A stretch of DNA of 64,000 bases, from NCBI GenBank assembly GCA_025677835.1, contig JAIXMR010000007.1, positions 1 through 64,000 of the forward strand. Direction: 5' to 3'. Origin of the DNA: Sporodiniella umbellata (Eukaryota; Mucoromycota; Mucoromycetes; Mucorales; Rhizopodaceae). Below, piece by piece: positions 12,528-23,364 of the stretch. Within the stretch, counting starts at the first letter, position 1, and the number at the start of each line of letters is the position of its first letter. Both the position numbers and the translations under genes were made by a program. The notes under the pieces were generated by a model. The model was not told the origin of the DNA, searched no databases, and saw only the letters and a program-made list of their open reading frames with translations.

Positions 12528-13438
12528 ATGGCATCTGCACTCCCCGAAGTTGCTAAAGCTAGCAAGAATATTGACTATGCTGTCAAGCATTCACTCTTGA
12601 GCACTTGGACCTTGTGGTTTGACAACCCAGGAAAGAAGACTAGTGCTCAATCCTGGGCTGATAACTTGAAAGAAGTTATTACTATTGATAATGTTGAAGA
12701 CTTTTGGAGGTATAGAATGACTTGTGTATTGTAGAATGACACAAAAAAGGACAGAGGCGCTGACAAACTCTCCATATATAAAACAAAACTCAACAGTACT
12801 TTCAACAACGTTTGCAAAATCAATCACCTTTCTTCCAACTCCAACTTTCACCTTTTCAAAGAAGGAATTCGTCCTGAATGGGAAGATCCTGCTAACGCCG
12901 AAGGTGGTAAATACGGAATTCAATTTCCCAAGAGTAAAGCTGGAGATTCCATCAACGAACACTGGATGAACCTTGTAAGAATCAGTTTTCAAAAAAAAAA
13001 AAAAATTTGAAGAAACTAAAAGCAAACGACTTTTTTTTTTTTTTTTTTTAAAAAAAAAGCTTTTGGCTGTTATTGGAGAACAATTGGTTGCTAGCGAGGA
13101 CATTTGCGGTGCTGTTGTATCTGTTAGAAAAACTTATTATAGACTTGCTTTATGGACTAAATCAAGCAAGGATGAGGAACAAATCGAAAAAATCAAGTAA
13201 GATTTCTAGTGTCGCACACGACGATTATTAACTTTAAAAAAAAAGGGCTCAACTTCGTGAAGTCTTTAGTCTTCCAGAAGAAATCGAAGTTGAGTTTGTA
13301 CCTCACGTAGACTCTACAGCCAAGATTGCTGCTGAATTAGCCTCTGCTAGTCTTGAGGAAAATGCTGCTGCTACTGATGCTGCTGCTACTGAGACTGATG
13401 CTGCTCAAGAAGAAAAGCCAGAGGCTAAAGAAGCTTAA
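12528..13438 (+). CDS. EIF4E: Translation initiation factor eIF4E (mRNA cap-binding)
   Basis: Cap-binding subunit of eIF4F. Four exons join in frame: 12528-12709, 12797-12974, 13060-13196, 13246-13438; 229 residues. Family landmarks are HSLLSTWTLWFDNP near the N-terminus (first cap-stacking Trp region), DNVEDFW, FHLFKEGIRPEWEDPAN (second cap Trp), INEHWMNLLLAVIGEQ, and DICGAVVSVR. The C-terminus ends in an Ala/Glu-rich tail (AAATDAAATETDAAQEE), longer than usual. Introns 2 and 3 hold long A and T runs; intron 2 contains A15 followed by T19 and A8. The gene is isolated between two roughly 1-kb spacers. Confidence 0.95.
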
Positions 13439-14465
13439 ACCCCCTTGCCTTTTTTTTTTGCAAGACAACTTTTTTTTTAAAAAAAAAAAAGAAAAATAGT
13501 AAAGAATAATGTTAAATGCAGACTTTTTTTTTTTTTTTGAAAAAGGGGATTTTGTGATGTTATCAGTACTTTTGAAGAAAAAAGGTTTATCATTCGATTC
13601 TACAATTTTTTTTTTTTTTTTTTTTCTTCTTAAACTAACATTTGACTTTCCCAGCATTTTATTTTTATTTTTGCTTACTATTGTTTTTCACAAACAAGAG
13701 CGGTAGTCATTGTAGACTAGAGCTTCCCACAAAGTCAAAGGTATACGTGATCCTATTTTCAAAAAAAAAAGAGAAAAATAAAAATTAAAGTGGAGACAAC
13801 ATTCGTGGTTCAACAGCTTTAGCAGGTTTCATTTCTTTTTACAAAGCTTTCTCTTGTATCACTTTTGATCCAGGAATTGACTTTTGAGGTGTTGTAATAA
13901 AAGAGCAGGCAAAGAAGCAGCTCGAGAATATAAACAAAGTTTGACCAAAAAAAAAAAAAAAAAAAAAAAAAAAGGTTCTACAGCCTAAAACGGATCGTTT
14001 TTATTTTGAACAGTGGCTGAATGAACCGATAAGAGTATGAGTGGAAAGCTTTACAAGTTTTTTTTTTTTTTTTTTTGGAGTTTAGTTAATATTAAAAGTC
14101 TCACTTTTTTCGGATTTCTATTTGTTATTAACCAGGCTATTGTTTCTATAGCAATAATAATAAACAAGGTTTCTTTTGACAGCTCAAAATGTTTCTTTAT
14201 TAGACTTTAGTTTGACTTTTGCTTGTGTTGGTGACAATTCTAACAGCTCACTTATGAGAAAATCAATGTACTAGCGTATGACTAACACTTTCCGTACTTG
14301 TACACCCGTAAAAGGCTCCACTTTTTTTTTTTTTTTTTTTTTTTTTTGTCGTTCAATTCCTCTCCCCCCTTTTTTTTTTTTCCTTTTTCCTTTTTTTCTT
14401 TCTTTTTTTTCCTTTTTTTCTTTCTTTTTTTTTTATTTTTTATTTTTTTTTTTTTTTGAAATATA
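13439..14465. other. Intergenic spacer rich in homopolymers (eIF4E to Ras)
   Basis: Contains poly-T and poly-A runs, including A27 at 13947-13973 and a T/C tract at 14322-14457 just before the Ras ATG. That tract is probably the pyrimidine-rich core promoter or leader common in fungi. No gene seen. Confidence 0.75.
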
Positions 14466-15294
14466 ATGTCAAGAGCATCCTTCCTTAGAGAGTAAGACAA
14501 TCAATAAGGGTTCAACTGAGTTTCTAATTTTGTTTTTTCAGGTACAAGATTGTCATTGTGGGTGGAGGTGGTAAGAGCCAAGATGAGTATAGTTATACTA
14601 GGGATTAAAAGCATGCATTTGTATATTGAAGGTGTTGGCAAATCTGCTTTGACCATACAGTTCATACAATCCCATTTTGTGGACGAATACGACCCAACGA
14701 TTGAAGGTAAGTTTTTTTTTTTTTTTTTTTATGGAGGGGGGATACGCAAGTGACTCTCTATTAGACTCTTATCGAAAACAGTGCGTGATTGACGAAGAGA
14801 CTGCCTTATTGGATGTGTTGGACACAGCAGGGCAGGAAGAGTACAGGCAAGTTGTTTTTCTTATCAAGTATAAAATAACTAAACAAGTAAACAGTGCAAT
14901 GCGAGAACAGTACATGAGAAACGGAGAGGGCTTTATCTTGGTGTATTCCATCACATCCGCACATTCCTTCAAGGAGATCAATGGGTTCTATCAACAGATC
15001 AGAAGAGTCAAAGATCGAGACTTTTTCCCAATGGTTTTAGTAGGAAATAAGAGTGACTTGGAGGAGGAAAGAACAGTCTATGGTCATGAAGGAAAAGAAC
15101 TCGCAAAGCAGTTCAATTGTCCCTTTCTTGAGACATCGGCCAAACAACGTATTCTGGTAGATGATGTGTTTTACGAAGTCGTTCGTGAAATACGTCGAAT
15201 TAACAAGGAACAAGAGAGCAAATCAAAACATAAAGAAGGAAACGATACTTCATCTACTAGAACTAATGCTTGTTGTGGTTGTGTTTTGATGTAG
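14466..15294 (+). CDS. RAS1: Ras GTPase
   Basis: Small GTPase of the Ras family. Five exons join in frame: 14466-14491, 14542-14570, 14632-14706, 14765-14846, 14895-15294; 203 residues. Motifs: VIVGGGGVGKS (P-loop; the four-glycine run has the usual Gly at the position equivalent to codon 12), [13 protein letters not shown] (effector), [16 protein letters not shown] (switch II), NKSD, ETSAK. The C-terminus is CCGCVLM, a farnesylation box with upstream cysteines available for palmitoylation. Intron 4 (14847-14894) begins with GC, not GT. The DHHC protein at 35348 is an Erf2-type enzyme that would act on such cysteines. The paralogue number (RAS1/2/3) cannot be told from the sequence. Confidence 0.95.
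14847..14894 (+). other. GC-AG intron in Ras
   Basis: The exon ends GAGTACAG and the intron starts GCAAGT. Splicing to the CAG at 14892-14894 restores [11 protein letters not shown] exactly as in Ras proteins. No GT donor near the junction keeps the frame. Confidence 0.9.
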
Positions 15295-15337
15295 CAAATC
15301 CAACTCCCTTTTTTTTCTTTTCAATATATGAATATAG

Positions 15338-15367
15338 ACACACATACACACACACACATATATACAC

Positions 15368-15404
<37 letters not shown>

Positions 15405-15437
15405 ACCTTTTTTTTATTATTATTATTATTATTATTT
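15338..15437. repeat. (CA)n and (ATT)n microsatellites in the Ras 3' region
   Basis: An imperfect CA tract (about 15338-15405), then a T run and ATT repeats (15412-15437), lying between the convergent Ras stop and the stop of the next minus-strand gene. Confidence 0.9.
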
Positions 15438-15548
15438 CGGTTCTTATTATTGTTCTTATTATTATTATTGTTACTATTTACTTATAAAACATACCCTTTT
15501 GTACCAACAACTGAAAAAGATGGCGTTCGTCTCTCTCCCCCCTCTCTC

Positions 15549-16938
15549 TTAGTCTATGGGTCTACAACTGCTTCTTCTTCTTTGGTTTGGCAACGAACCA
15601 AACAAGGTTTCTTTTTCGTTTGCTGCTGTGTTTTCAGCTATGATATGAGGTGGAATGATACGTCCATGAAAAGCATTTAAATCTTGTACGGTTCTTCTTC
15701 GATACGGAGCGAATTGAGATGAAAGGTTTCTGTCTGCTTCGGTCAAATCATGATTTTTGAACCAAGTCTCCCCTTTGTGAACAGTATCAGTGTCAATAAG
15801 AGAGAATTCGAGCTGAGGTACAGAACGAGAGGTTGCCTTTTTGTCTTCAAAGAACAATAAATAGCGTAAGTTTTTTTTTTTTTTTTTTTTTTTTTAGAAA
15901 AAATAAATAAATAAATTGAACCTGTAATATTAAGAGAGATATCTTCGTCCAAGGGAAACATCCCCTCATCATCATTATCATCCCTGTTGTCTGGATTTGA
16001 ACAGGTGGAGAAAGTGGCAAGAGGATGAGGTGTGGGACGGTAGGCTGGGGTGAGTGTATAGTGAGCATGTTCGTTAAGAGGCATCTCTTGTGGGCTATCT
16101 TCCTCCTCTTCTTCTGGATCTGAAGAGATGGGGGAGTGTAAAGGCGAAATGGTTTGGATTGTACGCCATAGAAGTTGACCTTCTTGTCTTGCTTTTTCTT
16201 TTGCAGCTCTTAAAAGAATAATCTGCTCTTGAATAAACTCTTGTACTTTTTCTTCTTTTTCCTTTTCCAAAAGCCGAATTGTTTTTTTTAATCTTTGTTG
16301 GATCTCTTTTTGTTCCTTTGGCCATCTTGGGTCCATTTCATCCTCTAGAAAAAGGTTTCGGATTAATGAAGAAAAAGCAAGTCTACTGTTTACCTTTTTC
16401 TGATAGTTCAAAGTGAGGAGGTACTTTAAGAACGATCTTGAATGTATTCGAGTAACTTGGACTCTTTTCGATACATCGGATTTCTTTATTGGTCTACAGT
16501 CATACTAAGTCTAACAAAAAAAAAAAAGGGGGGGGAGAGGGGGAGTACTTACAATACATCCTTTATGGATTATGACCTTTTCATTCTGTACTTGTCTTGT
16601 ATTTTGGGAAAGTTTGATTGAATAAACATCCCCTGTAGAACAGTTACGGCAACGGACTGTAGTCCAACCTTGGGTTTGAACAGATCGAGTCAAGGCTGTG
16701 AATTGCTATAAATACATCGATGTAAGCCAGAGCTTTGGGATACACAAATACACTGTTTTTAGGATATTACCATCGTCACTTTCGTCACTTCAAATTGCCA
16801 GCCGCATAAAGCCTGAGGGTTGTCCAGTTTCAATCGATGATCGTCTCTGTTCTGTTCATGGTTTTCCAAACGGTATTTACTGTCCAGTTGAAGCTTGATA
16901 TTAAGACATTTACAGCCATAAATAACATAACCTGTCAT
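15549..16938 (-). CDS. Unidentified protein with CxC/CxxC cysteines and a charged middle
   Basis: I do not recognise this gene. Five exons join in frame: 16771-16938, 16553-16705, 16394-16493, 15922-16344, 15549-15844; 379 residues. Residues 1-110 look like a compact metal-binding fold: YGCKCLNIKL near the start, CGWQFEVTKVTM, then WTTVRCRNCSTGDVYSI and HKGCI. The spacing of a CxC and a CxxC pair recalls Mis18/Yippee-like zinc folds, but that is inference only. The middle is a Lys/Glu coiled region (EKEKEEKVQEFIQEQI), followed by an acidic stretch (SDPEEEEEDS) and a polar tail (RRRTVQDLNAFHGR). The start is the first ATG in the exon with the cysteines; a further upstream exon could not be joined in frame. 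Confidence 0.65.
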
Positions 16939-18052
16939 GTTTCTTGTCTTTGGATCTCTAAATAATAAAATGATTTATTTTGAAAGAAAGAAATAGAAAA
17001 AGTAAAAAAAAAAAAGAAAAAGGTTGGTCTTACTGTTGTGGATGTGTTGAGGTGAATAAAGACTTGGATCATGTCGTCATTCATACACGCTTAAATTTAA
17101 GCAGTCAAGCTTATTCGTTTGCACTGTTTCACTAGCAGTATCTGATTGGCTTGCTTTCAATAAACAAAAAAAAAAAAAAAAAAAAAAAAAAATAGGTTAT
17201 TGTTAATGGGCACATCCTTTCTTTTCGTGACGTAATCCAGAGCTTTGGTATTTCAAAAATATCACGTGTACACAAAGCTGAACAGAGCCCGAGTTTGCAT
17301 TGCAGTCACAGTGATTGGCAATGTTCTATTAAAAGGCTCAGGCAGAAACAGTCTTGTTTTTCTAGTTTTTTTTTTTTTTTTTTTTTTTTTCTTTTTTCAG
17401 TTTTTAGGCAGAGTAACATTCGAAAGGTGGTTTACTTTGAGGGTTTCAGAGATGCAAAACCCATTCCTTTTCACTACAGTGAAGGAAAGGCCTTTTTTTT
17501 TTTTTTTTTTTTTGATCGTCCGCACCTGCAGGGCCAGTCTATGGCCAATCACGGCCTTGCTTTGCAGTCGTAATAAATAGAATTTGATGTTGTCTCACCA
17601 GAAATGGATAAAGATTCTAGACAGTAGAAAGTATGCCGAGCTTTTTGGTTGGGAAACATCTGATTCAAAACTCGTTTTATTAAATGAACTGGAAATGCAC
17701 CGTTCGTAGTTCTAGTGTAACCTTCTCTTGTTTTTCTTTACAGAACAAGTCTTTCTTTTCTATCCAAATGTAGCTCTTGGATGCTTTTATGTGTTTGGCA
17801 GGCACACCCAAAGTATCCTTGGAACCAATCTTGCTAGTAAGGCCAAGTGGCACGAAAGAGATATCTGTTTTAAAAATAGCTTTTTTTTAATTATTTTTAT
17901 ATTTCCTTTCGTGTAACTCGCGTTTTCTTTTTTTATTGTCCCTTTCTACTTTTTTTAACTTCTTTTTCTGTTCTTTCTTTTTTTTTTTCTCCCCTTTTTT
18001 TTTTTTTTTTTTTTTTTTCTCTTTCCACACCTATAAATATATACACACATAA
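16939..18052. other. Intergenic, no supported gene
   Basis: Holds A27 at 17166-17192, T-runs near 17367-17400 and 17493-17513, and fragmentary open stretches (for example a frame reading KVVYFEGFRDAKPIPFHYSE, about 17415-17490). I could not assign these or join them into a gene; they may be a decayed coding remnant. A CTATAAATA element at 18031-18039 preceded by a long CT-rich tract is the likely core promoter of the next gene. Confidence 0.6.
18031..18039 (+). promoter_or_regulatory. TATA-like element before the secreted-protein gene
   Basis: CTATAAATA lies 14 bp before the ATG at 18053, directly after about 90 bases of T/C-rich sequence. The distance to the ATG is very short for a TATA box, so the true transcription start is unclear. 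Confidence 0.4.
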
Positions 18053-19106
18053 ATGAAGTTGTCTTTATTCCTTGGTTGTTTGATTGCCATTGTCGCCCTC
18101 ACTCTTGTTCAAGCTGATTCTCTTCAAGATGAAATTGACAAGGCCACCAAGAAGTTCTGTGGTGGTAAGTTTGGATATCTATTTTCTCTAGAAAGATTCT
18201 TCTAACAACCGTTGTAGGCATTGCTGTCTCTGGCCCTAACAAAGGACAGACTTTCACAAACCCCAAGAAGATCAAGGTCACCGTCAGTACGTATCTATCT
18301 TTGCTCTCTCACACTTGTTTTTATTAAACATGCCTTTTAGCAAGAAAGCCTAACGCCCAAGCCAAGGTTGTCACTGGTGTCGATGCTTACTCCATTGATA
18401 GCAAAGGAAAGGCTGCTTATCTTAGCACCATCTGGACTGGCAAGTATAGCTTAAACAAGAAGGCTACTTTGACGTAAGTTTTCTGATGACAGTCCAAAAA
18501 GACGATAATTCTTATTTATTTACTCAGTGTTGATTTGACCAAGCACAAGAACCTTAAACTCCCCGGACAATTCGAATTCCGGTAATTTAGTTATTTATTT
18601 ATTTTTTTGCCAAAAGGATTTTGAAACTCATCGTTGAAACTAGTGTCTGGGTTCGTAACGCAGCTGGTCCTGACTGTACTTTGATGTCCAAAGTGTTCAA
18701 AGCCAAAAAGTCTTCTCATTCCAACGCTGTGGAAGAAGAAGAATATAAATCGTTGAGTGAGAACATTGACCGCGGCTGTTTTGGTGTGGAGATCACCTCC
18801 CCTGCTCTTGGTGAAAAAGTCAACGTAGACCAAAAATACACAGTTCAGATCCAGCGTGACAGTGCTGCTCATACCGAAGCTGTCACCTCGCTTGAACTTT
18901 ACTCTGTCAATATCGAAAGCCGTGAATCCAAGCTGATCCACAACAGCTGGAACGGCTCTCAAACCATTGCCAACATGCTTAACGTCAAAGACATTATCCC
19001 TCAATCTGCCAAGGCTGAAGATACCGCTTTCTATTACAAGTTGACTGCTACCACGCAACATGAAGAACACTGTGAATTTTTCTCTCATCCTTTCTATTTA
19101 AACTAG
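18053..19106 (+). CDS. Secreted protein of unknown function, signal peptide present
   Basis: Five exons join in frame: 18053-18164, 18218-18286, 18341-18473, 18528-18581, 18617-19106; 285 residues. The N-terminus MKLSLFLGCLIAIVALTLVQA is a textbook signal peptide with a likely cleavage after VQA. The mature part reads as beta-rich segments in two similar halves: a first with GPNKGQTFTNPKKIKVTV and VDAYSID, a second with ITSPALGEKVNVDQKYTVQI and LELYSVN. This suggests a duplicated immunoglobulin-like or Ser-Thr-rich GPI-anchored-type fold, though no anchor signal is seen at the C-terminus (FSHPFYLN). Function unknown. The following gene converges with it. Confidence 0.85.
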
Positions 19107-19197
19107 AAACTCAATAAAAAAGTCCTGTTCTTTTCTATATATTTTTTATTATTCCCCCTCTCTCTCTCTCTCTTCTCACCACACAACGCGTTCTGAC

Positions 19198-20179
19198 TCA
19201 ATCCCAAATCAATTGACCATGTTCGTTGAGACTAGCCGTCGATTGGGGCACTTTGGAGCTTTTCTTTTGTCCCCAAGGCGAGTGTTTGCCTTGGCCGGTA
19301 GCATAGAATGCATCAATCTTGAGTTTTTCCAATTGTTTTTGATGTGCTCTTAATTTCTTCAACCGGAGTTCTTCCGCCTCTGCTTTGGCTTCTTTTTCCC
19401 TTGCTCGTCGTGTGGCATTCTCCCGTTGTTTTTTGTCTAACCTGGGGTTCATGACAGAGAGAGGGACAGTGGCAGAGAAAGGGACAGTGGCAGAGAAAGG
19501 GGCAGTGGCAGAGGGAGGTCGACGCGCTTTGTGTTCACCGGACAGTGTTAGCAATCCATCAAAAACACATCCCTCCCTTTTCTAACCTACCTTTGACCTG
19601 GCTCCAGCCTTCTTCATAAGGAACCTGTTCCCATTCTTCCTCTTCTTCTTCAGGTCGGATACGCATGACGCGTGAATAACGTGCGGTGGGATCCATACCT
19701 TCGTCAATCTCTCGTTCCACAGGAGTCGCAACCGCATTTTCCTGATCCTCCTTTGGCACATCCCTCTTGGCCTGTTTGTTCTTTTGCTTGACCTTTTCTT
19801 TGGCCTGTTCTTTGGCTTCTTTTGCCTGTTCTTTGGCTTCTTTGGCCTGTGCTTCGTTTCTGGTCTGTGCTTCTTTTTTGGCTTGTGCCTCTTCAGATTC
19901 CTTTCGAGCCTTCTTGGCCTGTTCCTTCTTGATTTTCTCCTTCTTGGCCTGTTCTTTCTTTTGTTTGGCTTGTTCTCTCTTGGCCTGTTTCTTACTTATC
20001 GTGCTCGTCTCGTTCAACACTGGCACACTCTTTCCCACTGCATCCTCACCTGGTTGCGTACCGGCCGATCGACTCTTCTTTTTCTTCTTTTTACTCACAG
20101 GCGAATGAAATCCTCCTGTAAAGTAGATCCAGCTAAAAGGTAACACGGCCAAGACTAAAGCGATTATCTCGAAAATCAT
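19198..20179 (-). CDS. Membrane-anchored, highly charged coiled-coil protein
   Basis: Two exons: 19591-20179 and 19198-19526; 305 residues, with the branch-like GCTAAC just upstream of the ACAAAG acceptor. Residues 1-25 (MIFEIIALVLAVLPFSWIYF) form one hydrophobic anchor with no cleavage site evident, followed by KKKKKKSR. Residues about 60-145 are a Lys/Glu/Ala/Gln repeat (units such as EAKEQAK) predicted as one long helix. The C-terminal third has an acidic EEEEEEWEQVPYEEGWSQV block, three SATVPF-like repeats, a second basic coil, and an ordered end (HSPWGQKKSSKVPQS). The layout resembles ER-membrane receptors with cytosolic charged coils, but no family is recognised. An upstream in-frame Met exists; 20179 is preferred because it begins the anchor. 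Confidence 0.75.
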
Positions 20180-21195
20180 TTCTTTTATAAATAAAAAGAA
20201 AAGAAAAGAGACAAATCTTTGGTTCCAAACTCCACTTTTTTGGTGGAAATTGATTGGGAGCATTTTATTATCCAATCAGAACCTAAAAACGTTGTAGGGT
20301 GGTTTAAAAGTATAAAAAAAAAAAAAAGGGGGGGGGGCAGAGACGACTTGGAGCATAAAAAAATGGATCCTCTGAACTAGGCTATGTTTATTTTATTTGT
20401 CATTTCTTTTTAGGCTCTTTACATGAGGAAGCCTTTCCAATGCGATAGGTTCATTCTTCTATTTTAAGGGGGGGGGGGAAATACTTGAGGAGAAATCAAA
20501 AGACAGTCCAACTCTAAAAAGACACCTCACGTTTTATTTTATTTTTTATTTTTTTCTTTCTTGCAAGCTATATTTAGTGAATTCTTTCTTAAAAACAAGG
20601 TATTTAAAACACTCTTTGAATAGTTCTTGAAACTAAAAACATCAAGAATTTTTATAGCTTTTTTTTTTTTTTTATTTCAAACATTCCCAAAAGCTCACCC
20701 ACACCATCTATTAAGGCATCTATCGTAAGTTTTACAACTCACACCTTTTATTGTTGTTATTATTATCGTTGGTTTTGTTTTGTTTTTACTTTATACCACT
20801 TGATCTCTTTATAGCTTTTTTTTTTTTTCTTAAAAAAAGAGGAATCTAATGTTCTTATTCTAACTTTGATATTATTGTTCTTTCATTTCACCATCTTCTT
20901 TGTATATTCACACACTATATATACACATACACATATACACGTACTCTTCCTTACTCTGCACTTTTACAAACTTGCTTTCTATTTTACTTTTTCAACATTG
21001 CGTGGATTTTACCCATTTTCTATTTTTGTCATGTAAATTCCTTACTCCTTTATACTCCTTTTTGTTTACTTTATTATTATTGTTATTTTTTTATTATTAT
21101 TATTATTCTATCTATTTTGTTTTATGAAACAAGTCACTCTGCATACGAAATACTGACCTATCTCTATCAATAGATGACAGCCAAAGAGAAACAGT
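20180..21195. other. Intergenic, divergent promoters
   Basis: About 1 kb between the coiled-coil gene and the RRM gene. It has G-runs next to A-runs (about 20319-20340 and 20467-20480), T-runs and ATT repeats (21071-21107). No gene seen. Confidence 0.75.
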
Positions 21196-21314
21196 ATGAA
21201 GCGTAGCCAAGATAATGAAGAAAGCAATGATAACAAAAAACCTCGATTGAACCAAGCGTACAAGTAAGTTTTTTTTTTTTTTTAAAAAAAAAAAAAAGAA
21301 AAAGAAAAAAACAC

Positions 21315-21350
<36 letters not shown>

Positions 21351-22683
21351 TGACAGTGGGGATGTGTTTAGTGACATGTATTCACAGTACAACCTATTGT
21401 CTCAATGTAGCAACGCACAGAGTTTTGGACAACCTTTTGGACAATATCCAGGTTCGATGTATGGCATGAACTATGGTACGATGGCCAGTCCTTATGGCTA
21501 CCCAACACCTTCTTTTTTCAATCCAGCGTTTGCCGATGGGAATCGTACGATCTATTTAGGGGGTATTCCAGACGATACGCCAGCCAGTGAGGTTTTGAAA
21601 CAGGTCAAGACTGGGGCTGTTGAAAGCTACCGTGCACTTCCTGAGAAACGATGTGCGTTCTTGTCCTTTATCGAGCCAGCCTCGGCGCATGCGTTCTATC
21701 AAGAATTGAACTGCAAAAAGATGATGGTGCATCATCATGAAATCAAGCATGGCTGGGGAAATTCCACCCCGATTCCCATGCCTTTGAAATCCAAGATCCA
21801 TTCAGGTGCTACCCGAGCTGTGTATCTAGGCAAGTTGGCACCCGGAACGACCAAAGAGGAAGTGACGAGCTGGGTGAGCAAGTACGGTGAATTTGAGGAT
21901 ATCAAGTGTGTCACGGAAAAGAGCTGTGCATTTGTTCATTTCCTGACCATCCAATCGGCCACCCGTTGTGTGGTGGACATGAGCCTCTTGCCGGAATGGC
22001 AAACACGGCGTGTTAATTATGCCAAAGATCACTGTGCCACGATGGATATGAACCATCATGGCCCTGGTTTTGGTGGAGACCCTTATAGCCCAAGCCCAGG
22101 CCTGATCTTACGTACGATCTATATCGGTAATCTACAGCCTGAGGTCAAGACAGAAGATATCTGTAATGCGATCCGAGGCGGTAACGTACTTCAGGTACGC
22201 TATTTCCCTGAAAAACGTATTGCCTTTGTAAGCTTTATGGACGCTGCTACAGCCGTCTCGGTCTTTAACTTTGCCAACAGTCAAGGGTTGGTTATCAAGG
22301 GTCGTAAGGTGAAGGTTGGCTGGGGGAAACCCTCTTCGATCCCTACGCCCGTCTTACAGGCCATCCAGCAGGGAGCCACACGCAACGTCTATGTGGGTGG
22401 CATCCAAGACTCTGTCACGGACGATCAGCTCAGAAAAGATTTTGAAGAATTTGGCGAGATTGAGTTGGTGAATCTTTATAAGGAAAAGAACTGTGCTTTT
22501 GTCAACTTTACTAGCGTCCAGAGTGCTGTCAATGCTGTCGCCAGTGTCAAAACATCACATCCTGAGTATGTTCACCTCAAAATCAACTATGGAAAAGACC
22601 GCTGTGGTCAAGCCCCTCGTATCAGACCGCACGATAGCGAAAAGAAAACAGTGACAGAAACCAAATCAGAAGAAGCCATCTAA
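21196..22683 (+). CDS. MRN1: RNA-binding protein with four RRMs (Nrd1/Msa2, Mrn1 family)
   Basis: Two exons, 21196-21263 and 21357-22683; 464 residues. The short first exon encodes MKRSQDNEESNDNKKPR. The frame is kept only by using the second AG (TGACAG) after the long A-run of the intron. RRM domains start near residues 86 (TIYLGGIPDD), 176 (AVYLGKLAPG), 274 (TIYIGNLQPE) and 365 (NVYVGGIQDS), each followed by an aromatic RNP1 such as KRCAFLSFIEP or KNCAFVNFTS. Domain count and the PEKRCAF pattern match fission-yeast Nrd1/Msa2 and budding-yeast Mrn1, regulators of differentiation and stress mRNAs. The intron holds T15 followed by long A-runs. Confidence 0.92.
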
Positions 22684-22974
22684 AACAAACAGGGTTGAAA
22701 CCCATACAAAACAATAAACTCTTTCATACCATCCTGTTTTTCATAAGCGTGTCTTTCATACCAACAACAGGATGTCCTGTTTTTATAAGCGGAGAGAACC
22801 GGTGCCTTCAGTGCAAGCTATGCACAATAAAAGAAGAGGGCGTAGGTCCCTTGATCAGGAGGGGGAAAAGGCTGCGTAAAGATTCTGGTAGAAAGAAACA
22901 CATGCCATCCTAACACCAAGAGAATCTATAGCGTACAATTTAGGTTTCAGGCTTTAGACTAGATCATGCTTGTG

Positions 22975-23006
<32 letters not shown>

Positions 23007-23146
23007 ATTTGAAGCGGAGAGAACCGGATGTAAATCAAAGAAATCAAAGAGTAAAAGAGTGAGAAAGAGTGAAAACTTAAATTCCATTCCATCTTGCTTT
23101 CCCCTCCCCTTCCCCTTCTCCTTTTTTTCTTTTTTCTTTTTCTTAT

Positions 23147-23178
<32 letters not shown>

Positions 23179-23364
23179 CCCTCCTCCTATTCATCTCTCT
23201 ATTTTTGATTGAATGAAACTGAATATATAGAGATAGAAACAGATATTTATATATAAATATATATAAACAGCCCATTCCAAAGAATCAGAAAGCAAGAGCG
23301 TGTGTGTGTGTGTGTGTGTGTTTAAGAAGAATACCAAAAGAAAAAAAAAAAAAAAAAGAAAAAA
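22684..23364. other. Intergenic with short direct and inverted repeats
   Basis: Holds a 15-bp direct repeat (22788-22802 and 23013-23027), a 9-bp inverted pair (CATCCTGTT near 22731 and AACAGGATG near 22766), long A-runs and a (GT)n tract (about 23297-23320). No gene seen. Confidence 0.7.

Noticed and set aside
13337..14500. Poly-Lys/Phe ORFs on both strands around the eIF4E-Ras spacer.
   Set aside because: They are translations of A/T homopolymers.
16698..16898. Plus-strand frame resembling a transposase HTH (SQSFGIHKYTVFRIL).
   Set aside because: It lies antisense to the first exon of the cysteine-containing minus-strand gene, which has consistent splicing and composition.
17245..17580. 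Plus-strand ORFs in the 17-kb spacer, possibly a second HTH relic or a gene.
   Set aside because: They run through poly-T tracts in two frames, have no recognisable domain, and do not join with splice sites.
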